A DNA stretch of 43,721 nucleotides, from the NCBI GenBank assembly GCA_046724395.1, contig JBKOWM010000066.1, positions 1 to 43,721 of the forward strand. The letters run 5' to 3'. The notes beneath the pieces were generated by a model that worked only from the letters and a program-made list of their open reading frames with translations, had not been told where the DNA came from and ran no database searches. The number at the start of each line of letters is the position of its first letter. Positions within the stretch are counted from its first letter, which is position 1. Of the stretch, positions 8,250-15,970 are shown piece after piece. Origin of the DNA: DATAEU01 sp046724395. Its GTDB lineage: Bacteria; Actinomycetota; UBA4738; HRBIN12. Both the position numbers and the translations under genes were made by a program.

Positions 8250-9121
8250 GACGCCTCCCCTCCACTCTGGACGGGCGAGCGACCGACGACGCGCGTGTCG
8301 CGCGCATCCGTCCGACGCAGGATCCTGTCGACGAAGCCTGCCACCCGATCGTCGGCATCGGCGCCGCGTTGCCTCACGATATCGACGGTCTCGTCCGCCA
8401 GCGAACCGGACGACTCGCGGATCACCTGTGCGATGTCGATCTCCTCGAGGAATCGGCGCGCGAGGTCGGCGATGTCGAGACGGCGAACGATCGCATCGAT
8501 GTCGACACGCCCTACGACGGCATCCAGGTCGACGCGTTCGACGATGCCCTGAACGTCGACGCGCGCCACGATCGCGTCCACGTCGACCGACCGCGCGAGT
8601 TCGTTCACGTCGACGTGCCGCAGCGCATCTCGTACGAGGTGGTCGAGGACGGTGTCCCACGCTTGCAGCACCTGGTCCACGCCCTCTCCCGCGTCGCCCC
8701 GCCCCCGGTCGACGAGGTCGTCACCGGAGGAGAGCAGCCGTTCGATCGGCCGGAGAAGCGGATTGCCTCGTGCGGAGTCGACGACCGGTTGGATTCGCGT
8801 GCGAGCTTCCTGCACGGCATCGGCGGCCCGACGCTCCGCGCCAATGAGGCCCGCCAGCAGGGCCGCGGCGACGCGCGACCGCACCGTCCGATCGACGTCT
8901 TCCGATGGCTCCTCGTTGTCGCCGTCGCTACCGCCGCCGTCGTTGCCGCCGCCGCCGTCGCCGTCGCCGTCGCCGTCGCCACGACGATTGACGAGCGCCG
9001 CCACACTTGCGATGGCCATGATCGCGGCTCCCGCGGCGACCCTCGTGGCGACGATGAGGGCCGTGTCCGGAACGCCCTGGCGGCGTGCGTTCGCGTCGCC
9101 GAGGTCCGCTCGGTCGTCCAT
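8246..9121 (-). CDS. Membrane-anchored protein with six nonapeptide repeats (RDD partner)
   Basis: This 291-residue protein is not assigned to a named family. It has one membrane helix (about 20-44), a Gly/Asp-rich linker (47-70), a helical region (about 75-168), then six tandem 9-residue repeats at 170-223 with pattern [VL]-D-[VIL]-x-x-[IVL]-[VA]-x-[RS], for example VDVDAIVAR and VDIDAIVRR. A charged helical tail follows. Similar Val-Asp repeats occur in actinobacterial proteins beside or fused to RDD domains. ATG 9121 has AAGGAG about 8 bp upstream. Its stop overlaps the RDD start by 4 bp, so the pair likely forms one complex. A palindromic box lies 35 bp upstream. Confidence 0.8.
   Translation of the reverse strand: MDDRADLGDANARRQGVPDTALIVATRVAAGAAIMAIASVAALVNRRGDGDGDGDGGGGNDGGGSDGDNEEPSEDVDRTVRSRVAAALLAGLIGAERRAADAVQEARTRIQPVVDSARGNPLLRPIERLLSSGDDLVDRGRGDAGEGVDQVLQAWDTVLDHLVRDALRHVDVNELARSVDVDAIVARVDVQGIVERVDLDAVVGRVDIDAIVRRLDIADLARRFLEEIDIAQVIRESSGSLADETVDIVRQRGADADDRVAGFVDRILRRTDARDTRVVGRSPVQSGGEAS
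8453..8614 (-). repeat. Six in-frame 27-bp repeats encoding nonapeptides
   Basis: The segment encodes residues 170-223 of the RDD-partner protein: VDVNELARS, VDVDAIVAR, VDVQGIVER, VDLDAVVGR, VDIDAIVRR and LDIADLARR. Each unit is exactly 9 codons. Identity is stronger in protein than in DNA, so this is a selected structural repeat and not a recent slippage product. Confidence 0.85.
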
Positions 9122-9155
9122 CGCTTGAATCTCCTTCGGTTGGGCTGCCGATTCC

Positions 9156-9172
9156 TCATCCCGTCCGGGTGA
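9156..9172. promoter_or_regulatory. 17-bp palindrome, regulon box copy 2
   Basis: TCATCCCGTCCGGGTGA differs from a perfect palindrome at two positions. It sits in the divergent gap between the nonapeptide-repeat gene (start 9121, 35 bp away) and the DUF2550-like gene (start 9240, 68 bp away), and could control both. Confidence 0.75.
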
Positions 9173-9239
9173 TGTCCGGTGCCGCCGTCGATCTCTACCG
9201 TCGTGTGTGCCGGGGGGATCGAGCGGCGGCGACGATCGA

Positions 9240-9677
9240 GTGGACGCAGACATCGTCTTTTCCGTGACCATCGCGTTGGTCTGCGCCGGCGCGGTCCTGG
9301 TCAGATGGCGGCTTCTTCGTGAGCGTCCGGTCACGCCCGAGGGGGTGTTCCGCTGCCGGATCCGCGTCTCGGGTGCCGACGACGGCTCGAAAGCCTGGCC
9401 GAGGCGACCGGTCAACGCCCGATGGGTCCACGACGTCCTCGTGCTCGATTGGGGCCTGCTGCGCCGTCGGCGACACGCGCTCGGCGTCCGAACGGCGTTC
9501 GGGGTCCTCGATCCGACCCGAACGCTCACGAGCGACGAGGGCGTCGTCTCGATCCGCCTCGAGCTCGACGACGGCTCGATCATCGAGGCGTCGGCCCAGG
9601 AATCGGATGCCGAGTGGCTGGGTGGTCCGTTCCTCTGCGCCCATCCCGTCGTCCGCCGGACCCCGCCGCTTCGATGA
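9240..9677 (+). CDS. DUF2550-like single-pass membrane protein
   Basis: This protein of about 145 residues has one N-terminal helix (DIVFSVTIALVCAGAVLVRW) followed by a soluble domain. The basic juxtamembrane stretch RLLRERPVTPEGVFRCRIRV and the later WVHDVLVLDWGLLRRRRHAL and LELDDGSIIEASAQES resemble DUF2550 proteins, which are near the ATP synthase genes in many Actinobacteria and have no known function. The resemblance is by pattern only, so the family name is tentative. GTG 9240 gives a compact N-terminus; GTG 9207 is an alternative. Neither has a convincing ribosome-binding site. Confidence 0.6.
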   Translation: MDADIVFSVTIALVCAGAVLVRWRLLRERPVTPEGVFRCRIRVSGADDGSKAWPRRPVNARWVHDVLVLDWGLLRRRRHALGVRTAFGVLDPTRTLTSDEGVVSIRLELDDGSIIEASAQESDAEWLGGPFLCAHPVVRRTPPLR

Positions 9678-9733
9678 GCCGGCGGGCGCTTCGGAATCGG
9701 GTCATCGCGGGCTTGTGGCTTCGCTCCGACGGT

Positions 9734-9750
9734 TCATCCCATCGGGGCGA
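9734..9750. promoter_or_regulatory. 17-bp palindrome, regulon box copy 3
   Basis: TCATCCCATCGGGGCGA keeps both GGG/CCC cores at the standard spacing. It lies in the 169-bp gap ahead of the DUF1269 gene, 97 bp before the ATG at 9847. The gene on its other side points towards it, so DUF1269 is the only plausible target. Confidence 0.7.
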
Positions 9751-9846
9751 TGTCCCCGCTCTGGGCCCGTCGTTCGATTCCAAAACGGACGTCTCGGACA
9801 CGGCAGAGAGGTGCCGACGAGGGTGACGCGTACGAACGGACGTCGG

Positions 9847-10341
9847 ATGCAGCTCGTCGCGATCGGCTACTCGGACACGTTCACGGCGGGCGCCGCCATG
9901 GAGGAGCTCGAACGGCTGGAGCAGGACTTCATCATCCGGCGAGACGAGATCGCGGCCATTGCCCGAGATGAGCAGGGATCGTTCAAGATCGAGACGCACG
10001 CCGTCATCACCGGCAACCGGCCGTCGTGGACGATGCTGTGGCTGACGCTGTTCGCGACCCTGTTCTTCGTCCCCGTCCTGCGGATGCCGATCGGCGCCGA
10101 CCTCGAACCGATCGTTCGCAAGGTCGCGCACGCGGGCCTGGACCCGGAGTTCGCCAGGCGCGTTCGCGATATGGTCGTGCCCGGCACGTCCGCTCTGTTC
10201 GTGCTCGTCGAGAAGGTGACGCCGGACGACGTCGTCAACGCCCTCGAGGAGTACGGGGGCACTGTCCTGCAGTCGGAGATCCCGCCCGAGGCCGAGCTCA
10301 TGCTCGAGGAGACCCTCAGCGGCAGCTCCCTCGTCGCGTAG
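9847..10341 (+). CDS. DUF1269 family membrane protein (copy 1)
   Basis: The 164-residue protein opens with MQLVAIGYSD, has an N-terminal alpha/beta domain (to about 55), a hydrophobic segment with TMLWLTLFATLFFVPVL (about 60-77), and a C-terminal soluble domain with VPGTSALFVLVEKVTPDDVV and GGTVLQSEIP. This is the DUF1269 layout. The paralogue at 32180-32680 shares the same order and many motifs (IAIGY, GTSALF, YGGTV). Its hydrophobic segment is less Gly-rich than the paralogue's. ATG 9847 aligns with the paralogue's start; GTG 9823 is also possible. Function is unknown; the family is often associated with stress genes. Confidence 0.82.
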   Translation: MQLVAIGYSDTFTAGAAMEELERLEQDFIIRRDEIAAIARDEQGSFKIETHAVITGNRPSWTMLWLTLFATLFFVPVLRMPIGADLEPIVRKVAHAGLDPEFARRVRDMVVPGTSALFVLVEKVTPDDVVNALEEYGGTVLQSEIPPEAELMLEETLSGSSLVA

Positions 10342-10396
10342 GGCGCCGGCGGCGCCCCAAACGGCGTCCTCGCGCCGCCCCAAACGGCGTCTTCGC
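10341..10396. repeat. Tandem 23-bp repeat and stem-loop between convergent genes
   Basis: Two adjacent 23-bp units (10351-10373 and 10374-10396) agree at 21 of 23 positions; the shared core is CCCCAAACGGCGTC. Each unit can fold, since GGCGCC or GCCGCC faces GGCGTC around CCAAAC. A separate perfect 7-bp stem GGGCGCC-GGC-GGCGCCC spans 10341-10357 and begins at the last base of the DUF1269 stop codon. There is no T-run. The position, between the convergent DUF1269 and GH15 genes, fits a bidirectional transcription stop. Confidence 0.6.
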
Positions 10397-10404
10397 AGGC
10401 GGCG

Positions 10405-12276
10405 TTACCCTCCGGACGCCGGGCGCGAGCCTGACGGCGACCGCGATCCCGGAGTGAAGTCGACCCATCCCGCACCGTGATCGAGCTGGAAATCCAGGTT
10501 GATCGCGGCGTTGATGAGCGACAGGTGGGTGAAGGCCTGAGGGAAGTTGCCGAGCTGCTCTCCGGTGGGGCCGATCTCCTCGGAGAAGAGTCCGACGTGG
10601 TTGGCGTACGTCAGCATCTTCTCGAACGTCAACCGAGCCTGCTCGAGTCGCCCCGACCGTGCGAGCGCGTCGACGTACCAGAACGTGCAGATCGAGAACG
10701 TCCCCTCCGAGCCGGCTAAGCCGTCCGGCGACGCCGCCGGATCGTAGCGGTACACGAGGCTGTCCGAGACCAGCTCCTGGTCCATCGCATCGAGAGTCGA
10801 CAGCCACATCGGATCCCGCGGCGCGACGAACCCGACGAGCGGCATCAGCAGGTTCGAGGCATCGAGGACCTGTGAGCCGTAGTGCTGAACGAACGCGGCA
10901 CGCTCCTTGCTCCAACCCCGCTCCATGATCTGCCGATAGATGCGGTCGCGCTCTTTGGTCCAGCGCGCCACGTCCGCGGGACGACCGAGCTCTTCGGCCA
11001 TCCGCAGCGACCGATCCATGGCGACCCAGGACATCAGCCGACCGTACGTGAAGTCCTTGCGGCCGCCGCGCGTCTCCCAGATCCCCTCATCCGGCCGATC
11101 CCAGTGATCGCACAGCCAGTCGACGATCGCCGACAGGTCCTTCCACCCCTCATGACCGATCGTCAGTCCGTGGCGGCTCGTGCGATACACCGAGTCGATC
11201 GCTTCGCCGTAGATGTCGAGCTGCAGCTGGTCGGCCGCACCGTTTCCGACATGAACGGGCGCGGATCCCCGGTATCCCTCGAAGTGATCCAGGGTCTCCT
11301 CCGAAAGATCCGAGGATCCGTCGATCCGGTACATGATCTTCAGTGGGCCCTCGGTCCCGGTGCGCTCGGCGGCGCGATCGCGCAGCCAGCCGAGAAACGC
11401 TTCGGCCTCGTCGGTATATCCGAGCCCGAGCAGCGCGTACACCGAGAACGATGCGTCGCGGACCCATGTGAAGCGGTAGTCCCAGTTTCGCTCGCCCCCG
11501 ATCTGCTCGGGCAGGCTCGCCGTCGGCGCCGCGACGAGGGCACCCGTCGGCGCATACGTCATCAGCTTGAGCGTCATCGCGGATCGGCCGATGGCCTCCC
11601 GCCAACGGCCCTGGTACGTCGAACGAGCCAGCCAGTCCCGCCAGAACCGTACCGTTTTGTTGAAGAGCGCGAGGACCCGCTCCCGGTCGATCGGCGCGGG
11701 CGCATCGCGCCCACCGGCCGACTCGAGGATCGCGCCGCCGACGTCGCCCGCTCGGGCCGTCCACCGCGCGCGTACGTCCTCGCCGTCCGGCTGCAATTCC
11801 ACGGTCGCGCGAAGCACGAGGTTCACATCGCCGGACTCGAACACGAAGCCGGGCTCCGTCGCCCGGAGCCGGTGGCGGGCGCGTCCGTAATCGAAGCGCG
11901 GCCGGCACTCCAGGACGAACGTCATCTCGCCGCGGACGACGCGCACGAGCCGGATGAGATCGTGCCGAGGAGTCGGATCGTGCGGGTCGTCGATCGGCAT
12001 GAAGTCGACGACCTCGCCGACGCCGTCGGGCGTCATGAACCGCGTGATGAGAACGGCCGTGTCCGGGAAGTAGATCTGCTTCGTGACGTATCCGCCGCCC
12101 TCGGGCGCGATGCGGAAATAGCCGCCGCGCTGCGCGTCGAGCAGGGACGCGAAGACGCTCGGCGAGTCGAAGCGCGGAAGACACAACCAGTCGACGGTGC
12201 CATCCGTCGCGACGAGCGCGGCGGTCTGTAGGTCGCCGATCAGACCATGGTCCGAGATTTCCGGATACGCCGTCAT
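10405..12276 (-). CDS. GH15 glycoside hydrolase (glucoamylase/trehalase-like)
   Basis: The 623-residue protein starts with ISDHGLIGDLQTAALV and DGTVDWLCLPRFDSPSVFA, typical of the GH15 N-terminal domain. The (alpha/alpha)6 barrel contains NWDYRFTWVRDASFS, then DRPDEGIWE with the likely general acid Glu, and near the end LFSEEIGPTGEQLGNFPQAF with the likely base Glu. Members release glucose from alpha-glucans or trehalose. Substrate cannot be fixed from sequence; actinobacterial proteins of this subtype include trehalases. The ATG at 12276 is 4 bp after the stop of the debranching gene, so the two are co-transcribed and probably work on storage glucan together. Confidence 0.9.
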   Translation of the reverse strand: MTAYPEISDHGLIGDLQTAALVATDGTVDWLCLPRFDSPSVFASLLDAQRGGYFRIAPEGGGYVTKQIYFPDTAVLITRFMTPDGVGEVVDFMPIDDPHDPTPRHDLIRLVRVVRGEMTFVLECRPRFDYGRARHRLRATEPGFVFESGDVNLVLRATVELQPDGEDVRARWTARAGDVGGAILESAGGRDAPAPIDRERVLALFNKTVRFWRDWLARSTYQGRWREAIGRSAMTLKLMTYAPTGALVAAPTASLPEQIGGERNWDYRFTWVRDASFSVYALLGLGYTDEAEAFLGWLRDRAAERTGTEGPLKIMYRIDGSSDLSEETLDHFEGYRGSAPVHVGNGAADQLQLDIYGEAIDSVYRTSRHGLTIGHEGWKDLSAIVDWLCDHWDRPDEGIWETRGGRKDFTYGRLMSWVAMDRSLRMAEELGRPADVARWTKERDRIYRQIMERGWSKERAAFVQHYGSQVLDASNLLMPLVGFVAPRDPMWLSTLDAMDQELVSDSLVYRYDPAASPDGLAGSEGTFSICTFWYVDALARSGRLEQARLTFEKMLTYANHVGLFSEEIGPTGEQLGNFPQAFTHLSLINAAINLDFQLDHGAGWVDFTPGSRSPSGSRPASGG

Positions 12277-12280
12277 GGCA

Positions 12281-14422
12281 TCAGCCTCTCGATCGGGGGA
12301 GCGTTCGGACACGCCGCGGAGTGGAGCGTCTCCTGCTTGAGGTTTCGGGTTGTGGGCCGAGCTCCCGTCCGAACCGCGCGGGCGGCGCCGCCTCGGCGCG
12401 GCCGCGGGCGAACGCGTCGACGCGCCCCCACCGGCCCGGGATGTCGAGGAGCTCGATCCGGCCGATCCCGCGCGGCAGGACGGGGTCCACCACCAGATGC
12501 TCGCCCGCCGGCTCGAGCCCGAGCATCGTTCGCAGCAGCAGGAGCGGGGCGCCGGTCGACCAAGCCTGCGGGCTACAGGCCGTCGGGTACTGGACGGGAT
12601 ACTTCGTGTCGGCGCGCGCGTAGCCACCGAACGCCTCGGGGAGGCGACCGAGGAAGAAGCGGGCGGCGTCGAGGATTCCGGCCGCAACGCGAGCGGCCTC
12701 TTGCTTGTAGCCGTACCGGCGCAGGCCCCATGCGATGAAGGAGCAGTCGAAGGGCCATACGGTGCCGACGTGGTAGCCGATCGGGTTGTAGCGGCCCTCG
12801 CCCTCGGCCATGGTCCGGATTCCCCACCCGGAGAACAGCTTCGGGCCCATGAGGTGGGCGACGCAGCTCTTCGCCTTCGCCTTGTCGACGATCCCGCTCC
12901 AGAGCAGATGACCGACATTCGAGCAGAGCGCGTCGACCCGCCGCCCGTCGGGGTCGAGGGCGAGCGCGAAGTACCCGCGCTCCGCCAGCCAGAAATCCCG
13001 GTTGAACCGCCGCTTCAGCTCGGCCGCACCGCGCTCGAGCGCCTCGGCGTAGGGCTCGTCCTGCCAGATGTCGCGGGCCAGGCGCGCCGCCCGCATCTTG
13101 GCGTCGTAGGCGTACCCCTGCAGCTCGCAGGTCGCCCGCGGGAACCCCGGCAGCGTCCCGTCCCGGAAGGCGATCGAGTCCCACGAATCCTTCCAGCACT
13201 GGTTCTCGAGCCCGGTCTGCTCGTTTCGCCTCTGATACGAGACGTACCCGTTGCCCTGGCGATCCCCGAAGCGGTCGATCCAGTCGATCGCGGCCCGCGC
13301 CGCCGGCTCCATCTGCCGCACGAGCTGTCGATCGCCCGTCCACCGTTCGTACTCGTCGAGCAGCACCACGAAGAGCGGCGTGGCGTCCGCCGACCCGAAA
13401 TAGGGCGAGTGCGGCCGCTCCTCGAACGCGGTCATCTCGCCGAAGCGCATCTCGTGCAGGATCCGGCCCGGCTCCTCCTCGCGAAAATCGTCGATTCTCG
13501 TTCCCTGCCGCTGCGCGAGCGCTCGCAGCGTGGTCGCGGCCAGCTCGGGTGTGAACGGGAGCGCCTGAAGGCTCGTGAAGATGCTGTCCCGGCCGAACAT
13601 CGTCATGAACCACGGCAGTCCCGCCGCGGGAAGGCTTTGTCCCGGCAACGACCGGGGCGAGAACCGAAGCGCGGCGAGGTCGATGAGGCTGCGGGTATAC
13701 GCCACCTTGAGCCAGTCCCAGTCGCACTGGAGTTGCGGCGCAGCCGACATCCAGGCCTCCAGGCCCCGCTCCATGGCGGTCTGTCCGCCCGTGCGCCGAG
13801 CCTTCGTTCTCTCCGTCGGTTGTGTGAGCCCGGGCTGCGCGGCGACGACGTCGAGCGTCGTGCTCCACGCTCCCTTGGGATCGATCCGAATCCGGAACGT
13901 GAGCCCGTTCTCGTCGACCTCGGCCCGACCAGACGACCTCACGACCGTCTCGCGAACGAAGCGTTCACGGCGATACGAGAGGACCAGGCGATCCTTCTCG
14001 ACGCGTCGCTCGTACTCGCCCTGCTTCTTGAGGGAGTCCTTGACCTCGAACAGGTCGGCGAAGTCGCTGCCGGCTTCGATGCGGACGCCCAGGTCGACGG
14101 GCTGCGAGTCGTGATTCAGGATCTCGATCTCCTCGCTGAATCCGTCTCCCACCGCACGGCGTCGGATCACGGACAGCTTCGAGTCGATGTAAACCGTTCC
14201 CGTGCCGGGCACGAGGAAGAAGCGTGCCTCGAAGTAGTTGAGGTCGTCGACGGAAAGCGTGTTCAGTCGCTGGCCATTGACGCTCAGTATCCACGTGGAC
14301 AGGAAGCGCGTGTCCCACGCGAACAGGCCCGTCGGCTCGTCGATCGAGGCCTCGATGTCGCCGCGCGGGTCGCTCACGACGAACGTGTTGCCGTCGAGGA
14401 TCTTGACGAGGTCGTCGGTCAT
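12281..14422 (-). CDS. Amylo-alpha-1,6-glucosidase / glycogen debranching enzyme
   Basis: The 713-residue protein has the N-terminal beta-sandwich of bacterial debranching enzymes (KILDGNTFVVSDPRGDIE, FAWDTRFLSTW, about 1-210) and a C-terminal (alpha/alpha)6 barrel. In the barrel PWFMTMFGRDSIFTSLQAL, ENQCWKDSWDSI, GYAYDAKMRAARLAR and GYHVGTVWPFDCSFIAWG are the conserved landmarks. The enzyme would hydrolyse alpha-1,6 branches or related oligosaccharides; the N-terminal type is that of PF14742 proteins, where substrate is less certain. The last ~50 residues are Arg- and Pro-rich and probably disordered. The start overlaps the stop of the SCP2-like gene (ATGA). Confidence 0.88.
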   Translation of the reverse strand: MTDDLVKILDGNTFVVSDPRGDIEASIDEPTGLFAWDTRFLSTWILSVNGQRLNTLSVDDLNYFEARFFLVPGTGTVYIDSKLSVIRRRAVGDGFSEEIEILNHDSQPVDLGVRIEAGSDFADLFEVKDSLKKQGEYERRVEKDRLVLSYRRERFVRETVVRSSGRAEVDENGLTFRIRIDPKGAWSTTLDVVAAQPGLTQPTERTKARRTGGQTAMERGLEAWMSAAPQLQCDWDWLKVAYTRSLIDLAALRFSPRSLPGQSLPAAGLPWFMTMFGRDSIFTSLQALPFTPELAATTLRALAQRQGTRIDDFREEEPGRILHEMRFGEMTAFEERPHSPYFGSADATPLFVVLLDEYERWTGDRQLVRQMEPAARAAIDWIDRFGDRQGNGYVSYQRRNEQTGLENQCWKDSWDSIAFRDGTLPGFPRATCELQGYAYDAKMRAARLARDIWQDEPYAEALERGAAELKRRFNRDFWLAERGYFALALDPDGRRVDALCSNVGHLLWSGIVDKAKAKSCVAHLMGPKLFSGWGIRTMAEGEGRYNPIGYHVGTVWPFDCSFIAWGLRRYGYKQEAARVAAGILDAARFFLGRLPEAFGGYARADTKYPVQYPTACSPQAWSTGAPLLLLRTMLGLEPAGEHLVVDPVLPRGIGRIELLDIPGRWGRVDAFARGRAEAAPPARFGRELGPQPETSSRRRSTPRRVRTLPRSRG

Positions 14423-14790
14423 CGCGGGCCTCCGACCGTCTCGGATCGCCGTCGTTCATCCACGGGCGGGCCCGGGAACATCCGCTGGAACGCCAACAGG
14501 ATCGCCGCGTCTCCGGAGAGCTCGATGTCGCCACGAAGTGCCGCCGCGATCGCGTTCGACCTGCCCGACGCGATCGAGTTGAACGTTTCCTCGTCCATCG
14601 TCGCCACGCAGTCGGCGCCAAGTTTTCGGTGTGCCAGGGAGATCGCCCCGTCGTCGATCGAGACAGTCCAGTGATCGACCATCTGCTGGCGGCGTAGGTC
14701 GAATCGGATCGATGCGTTCACGTCCCGCAGCAATGGTTCGTTGTCGCGCCTGGCAAGCGACTCCAGGAACGCGGGGGCGGCGGACGGCAT
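14419..14790 (-). CDS. SCP2 sterol-binding-domain-like protein
   Basis: The 123-residue protein has an SCP2-like core: IRFDLRRQQMVDHWTVSIDDGAISLAHR, then ADCVATMDEETFNSIASGRSNAIAAALRGDIELSGDAAILLAFQRMFPG. SCP2 domains bind lipids or other hydrophobic ligands and are common as single small proteins in Actinobacteria. ATG 14790 is preceded by GAGGAGG at 6 bp. It is first in the operon SCP2-debranching enzyme-GH15, with a 4-bp ATGA overlap to the second gene. Why a lipid-binding domain leads a glucan operon is unclear. A palindromic box lies 55 bp upstream. Confidence 0.82.
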   Translation of the reverse strand: MPSAAPAFLESLARRDNEPLLRDVNASIRFDLRRQQMVDHWTVSIDDGAISLAHRKLGADCVATMDEETFNSIASGRSNAIAAALRGDIELSGDAAILLAFQRMFPGPPVDERRRSETVGGPR

Positions 14791-14844
14791 GGTGCCTCCT
14801 CTGGTCGACCAAGGCGATGCTCTGCCGCAGCTGCTTCGAGTACG

Positions 14845-14861
14845 TCACCCCGAGTGGATGA
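14845..14861. promoter_or_regulatory. 17-bp palindrome, regulon box copy 4
   Basis: TCACCCCGAGTGGATGA keeps the outer arms TCACCCC and GGATGA. It lies 55 bp upstream of the SCP2-like ATG on the minus strand and is best assigned to the SCP2-debranching enzyme-GH15 operon, because a second copy serves the divergent gene. Confidence 0.65.
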
Positions 14862-14926
14862 AAGGCTCGGATAGCACATCTCCGCGAACCGCATTCGAAT
14901 GGCGTGCTCGGCCGCCGACCGGACGT

Positions 14927-14943
14927 TCATCCCCTTCGGGTGA
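14927..14943. promoter_or_regulatory. 17-bp palindrome, regulon box copy 5
   Basis: TCATCCCCTTCGGGTGA has intact TCATCCC and GGGTGA arms at the standard spacing. It is 125 bp before the AhpD-like ATG at 15068 and 66 bp from copy 4, so this 277-bp divergent gap holds one box for each direction. Confidence 0.72.
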
Positions 14944-15067
14944 TGCCCGTCCTGTCCGCGGTCGCGAGGCTGGCCTTGCTTCGCGACGACCCCCGCGGCG
15001 TCGTGGGCGCGCCGGCCGTTGCGTGTGCCCTACCGGCAAGGCAACGGTTCTCGAGAAAGGAGCAGGG

Positions 15068-15385
15068 ATGGCGACGGACACCGAACAACCCGTGCTCGAT
15101 CTGATCACCGAGATGACGGCGAGCTCCCTCGAGCGCACGGATCTCGATCCGGACACGTTGATGCTCGTTCGTTTCGCCGCGCTCGTCGCCGTGAACGCCC
15201 CGCCCGCGTCGTACGTCACCAACCTCGCGGTCGCGCAAGATGCCGGGATCGACGTCGAGCGGCTGCAGTCGGTGCTGCTTGCCGTAGCACCGATCGTCGG
15301 AACGCCGCACGTCGTCGCGGCGATCGGCAACATTGCGCGTGGCCTCGGGATGGTCATCGAGGCGCTCGATGACGACGCCGACTAG
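15068..15385 (+). CDS. Carboxymuconolactone decarboxylase/AhpD-like protein
   Basis: This all-helical 105-residue protein resembles small AhpD/CMD-fold proteins of Actinobacteria: ITEMTASSLERTDLDPDTLMLVR, FAALVAVNAPPASYV, and VLLAVAPIVGTPHVVAAIGNIARGLG. The CxxC redox pair of AhpD is absent; NAPPASY occupies the corresponding region. It is therefore unlikely to be a peroxidase partner and its activity is unknown. ATG 15068 has AAAGGAG upstream. It overlaps the following membrane protein gene by 17 bp. Confidence 0.78.
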   Translation: MATDTEQPVLDLITEMTASSLERTDLDPDTLMLVRFAALVAVNAPPASYVTNLAVAQDAGIDVERLQSVLLAVAPIVGTPHVVAAIGNIARGLGMVIEALDDDAD

Positions 15386-15965
15386 TCCCCGCCCATCGGA
15401 GGGCGCCCGAGTCCCGGTAGGGGTCTCCACCGAGGATCTCTCGGCGTGGGGACGAATCCGGCGCAACCCGGGCGCGTGGGGCGTGGCGTTGGGGGCCGCG
15501 ATCGTTCTCGTCTCGTTGTTCCTCGTCTGGATCGAGGTCACGAACAACTCGACGGGCCAGTCCGAGCGCGTTCGTGCCATCTCCAGCTTCACGGGTCAGT
15601 CGTTGCTCTTCGCGGCGCTGCTTGCGGTGGGCGCCGGCCTCGCGATCGCGATGGTGACGTCGACGGGGTGGCGGATCGCGTGGGCGATCGCGGCCCTGGC
15701 GCTCGGCGGGCTCTTCGTCGCGGCCGCCGGCTGGGCGCTCGTCGACGCCGAGGGGTTCACGAAGTACGCCGCCGATGCGCAGGCGTTCACCTCCGTGACG
15801 GCGCAATCGCAGATGCAGGATGCGTCCGATCGGCTCACGGCGGCGTTCGCGTCGGGGACGGTGACGGCTGCTGCGCAGATCGGCGCGATCGTCGGACTGC
15901 TCGGGGGGGCCCTCGCCGTGCTCGGCGCGGTCCTCTCCTTCGCGCGCCGGCCGTTGCCCCGCTGA
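15369..15965 (+). CDS. Uncharacterised four-helix membrane protein
   Basis: I do not recognise a family for this 198-residue protein. It has an N-terminal cytoplasmic stretch of about 45 residues, then four hydrophobic segments (about 48-68, 85-108, 112-135, 170-190). An extracytoplasmic loop of about 35 residues with Gln and Asp (TKYAADAQAFTSVTAQSQMQ) lies between helices 3 and 4. The ATG at 15369 lies inside the AhpD-like gene, so translation is probably coupled. It would be in the same transcript controlled from the box at 14927. Confidence 0.72.
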   Translation: MTTPTSPRPSEGARVPVGVSTEDLSAWGRIRRNPGAWGVALGAAIVLVSLFLVWIEVTNNSTGQSERVRAISSFTGQSLLFAALLAVGAGLAIAMVTSTGWRIAWAIAALALGGLFVAAAGWALVDAEGFTKYAADAQAFTSVTAQSQMQDASDRLTAAFASGTVTAAAQIGAIVGLLGGALAVLGAVLSFARRPLPR

Positions 15966-15970
15966 GACGG

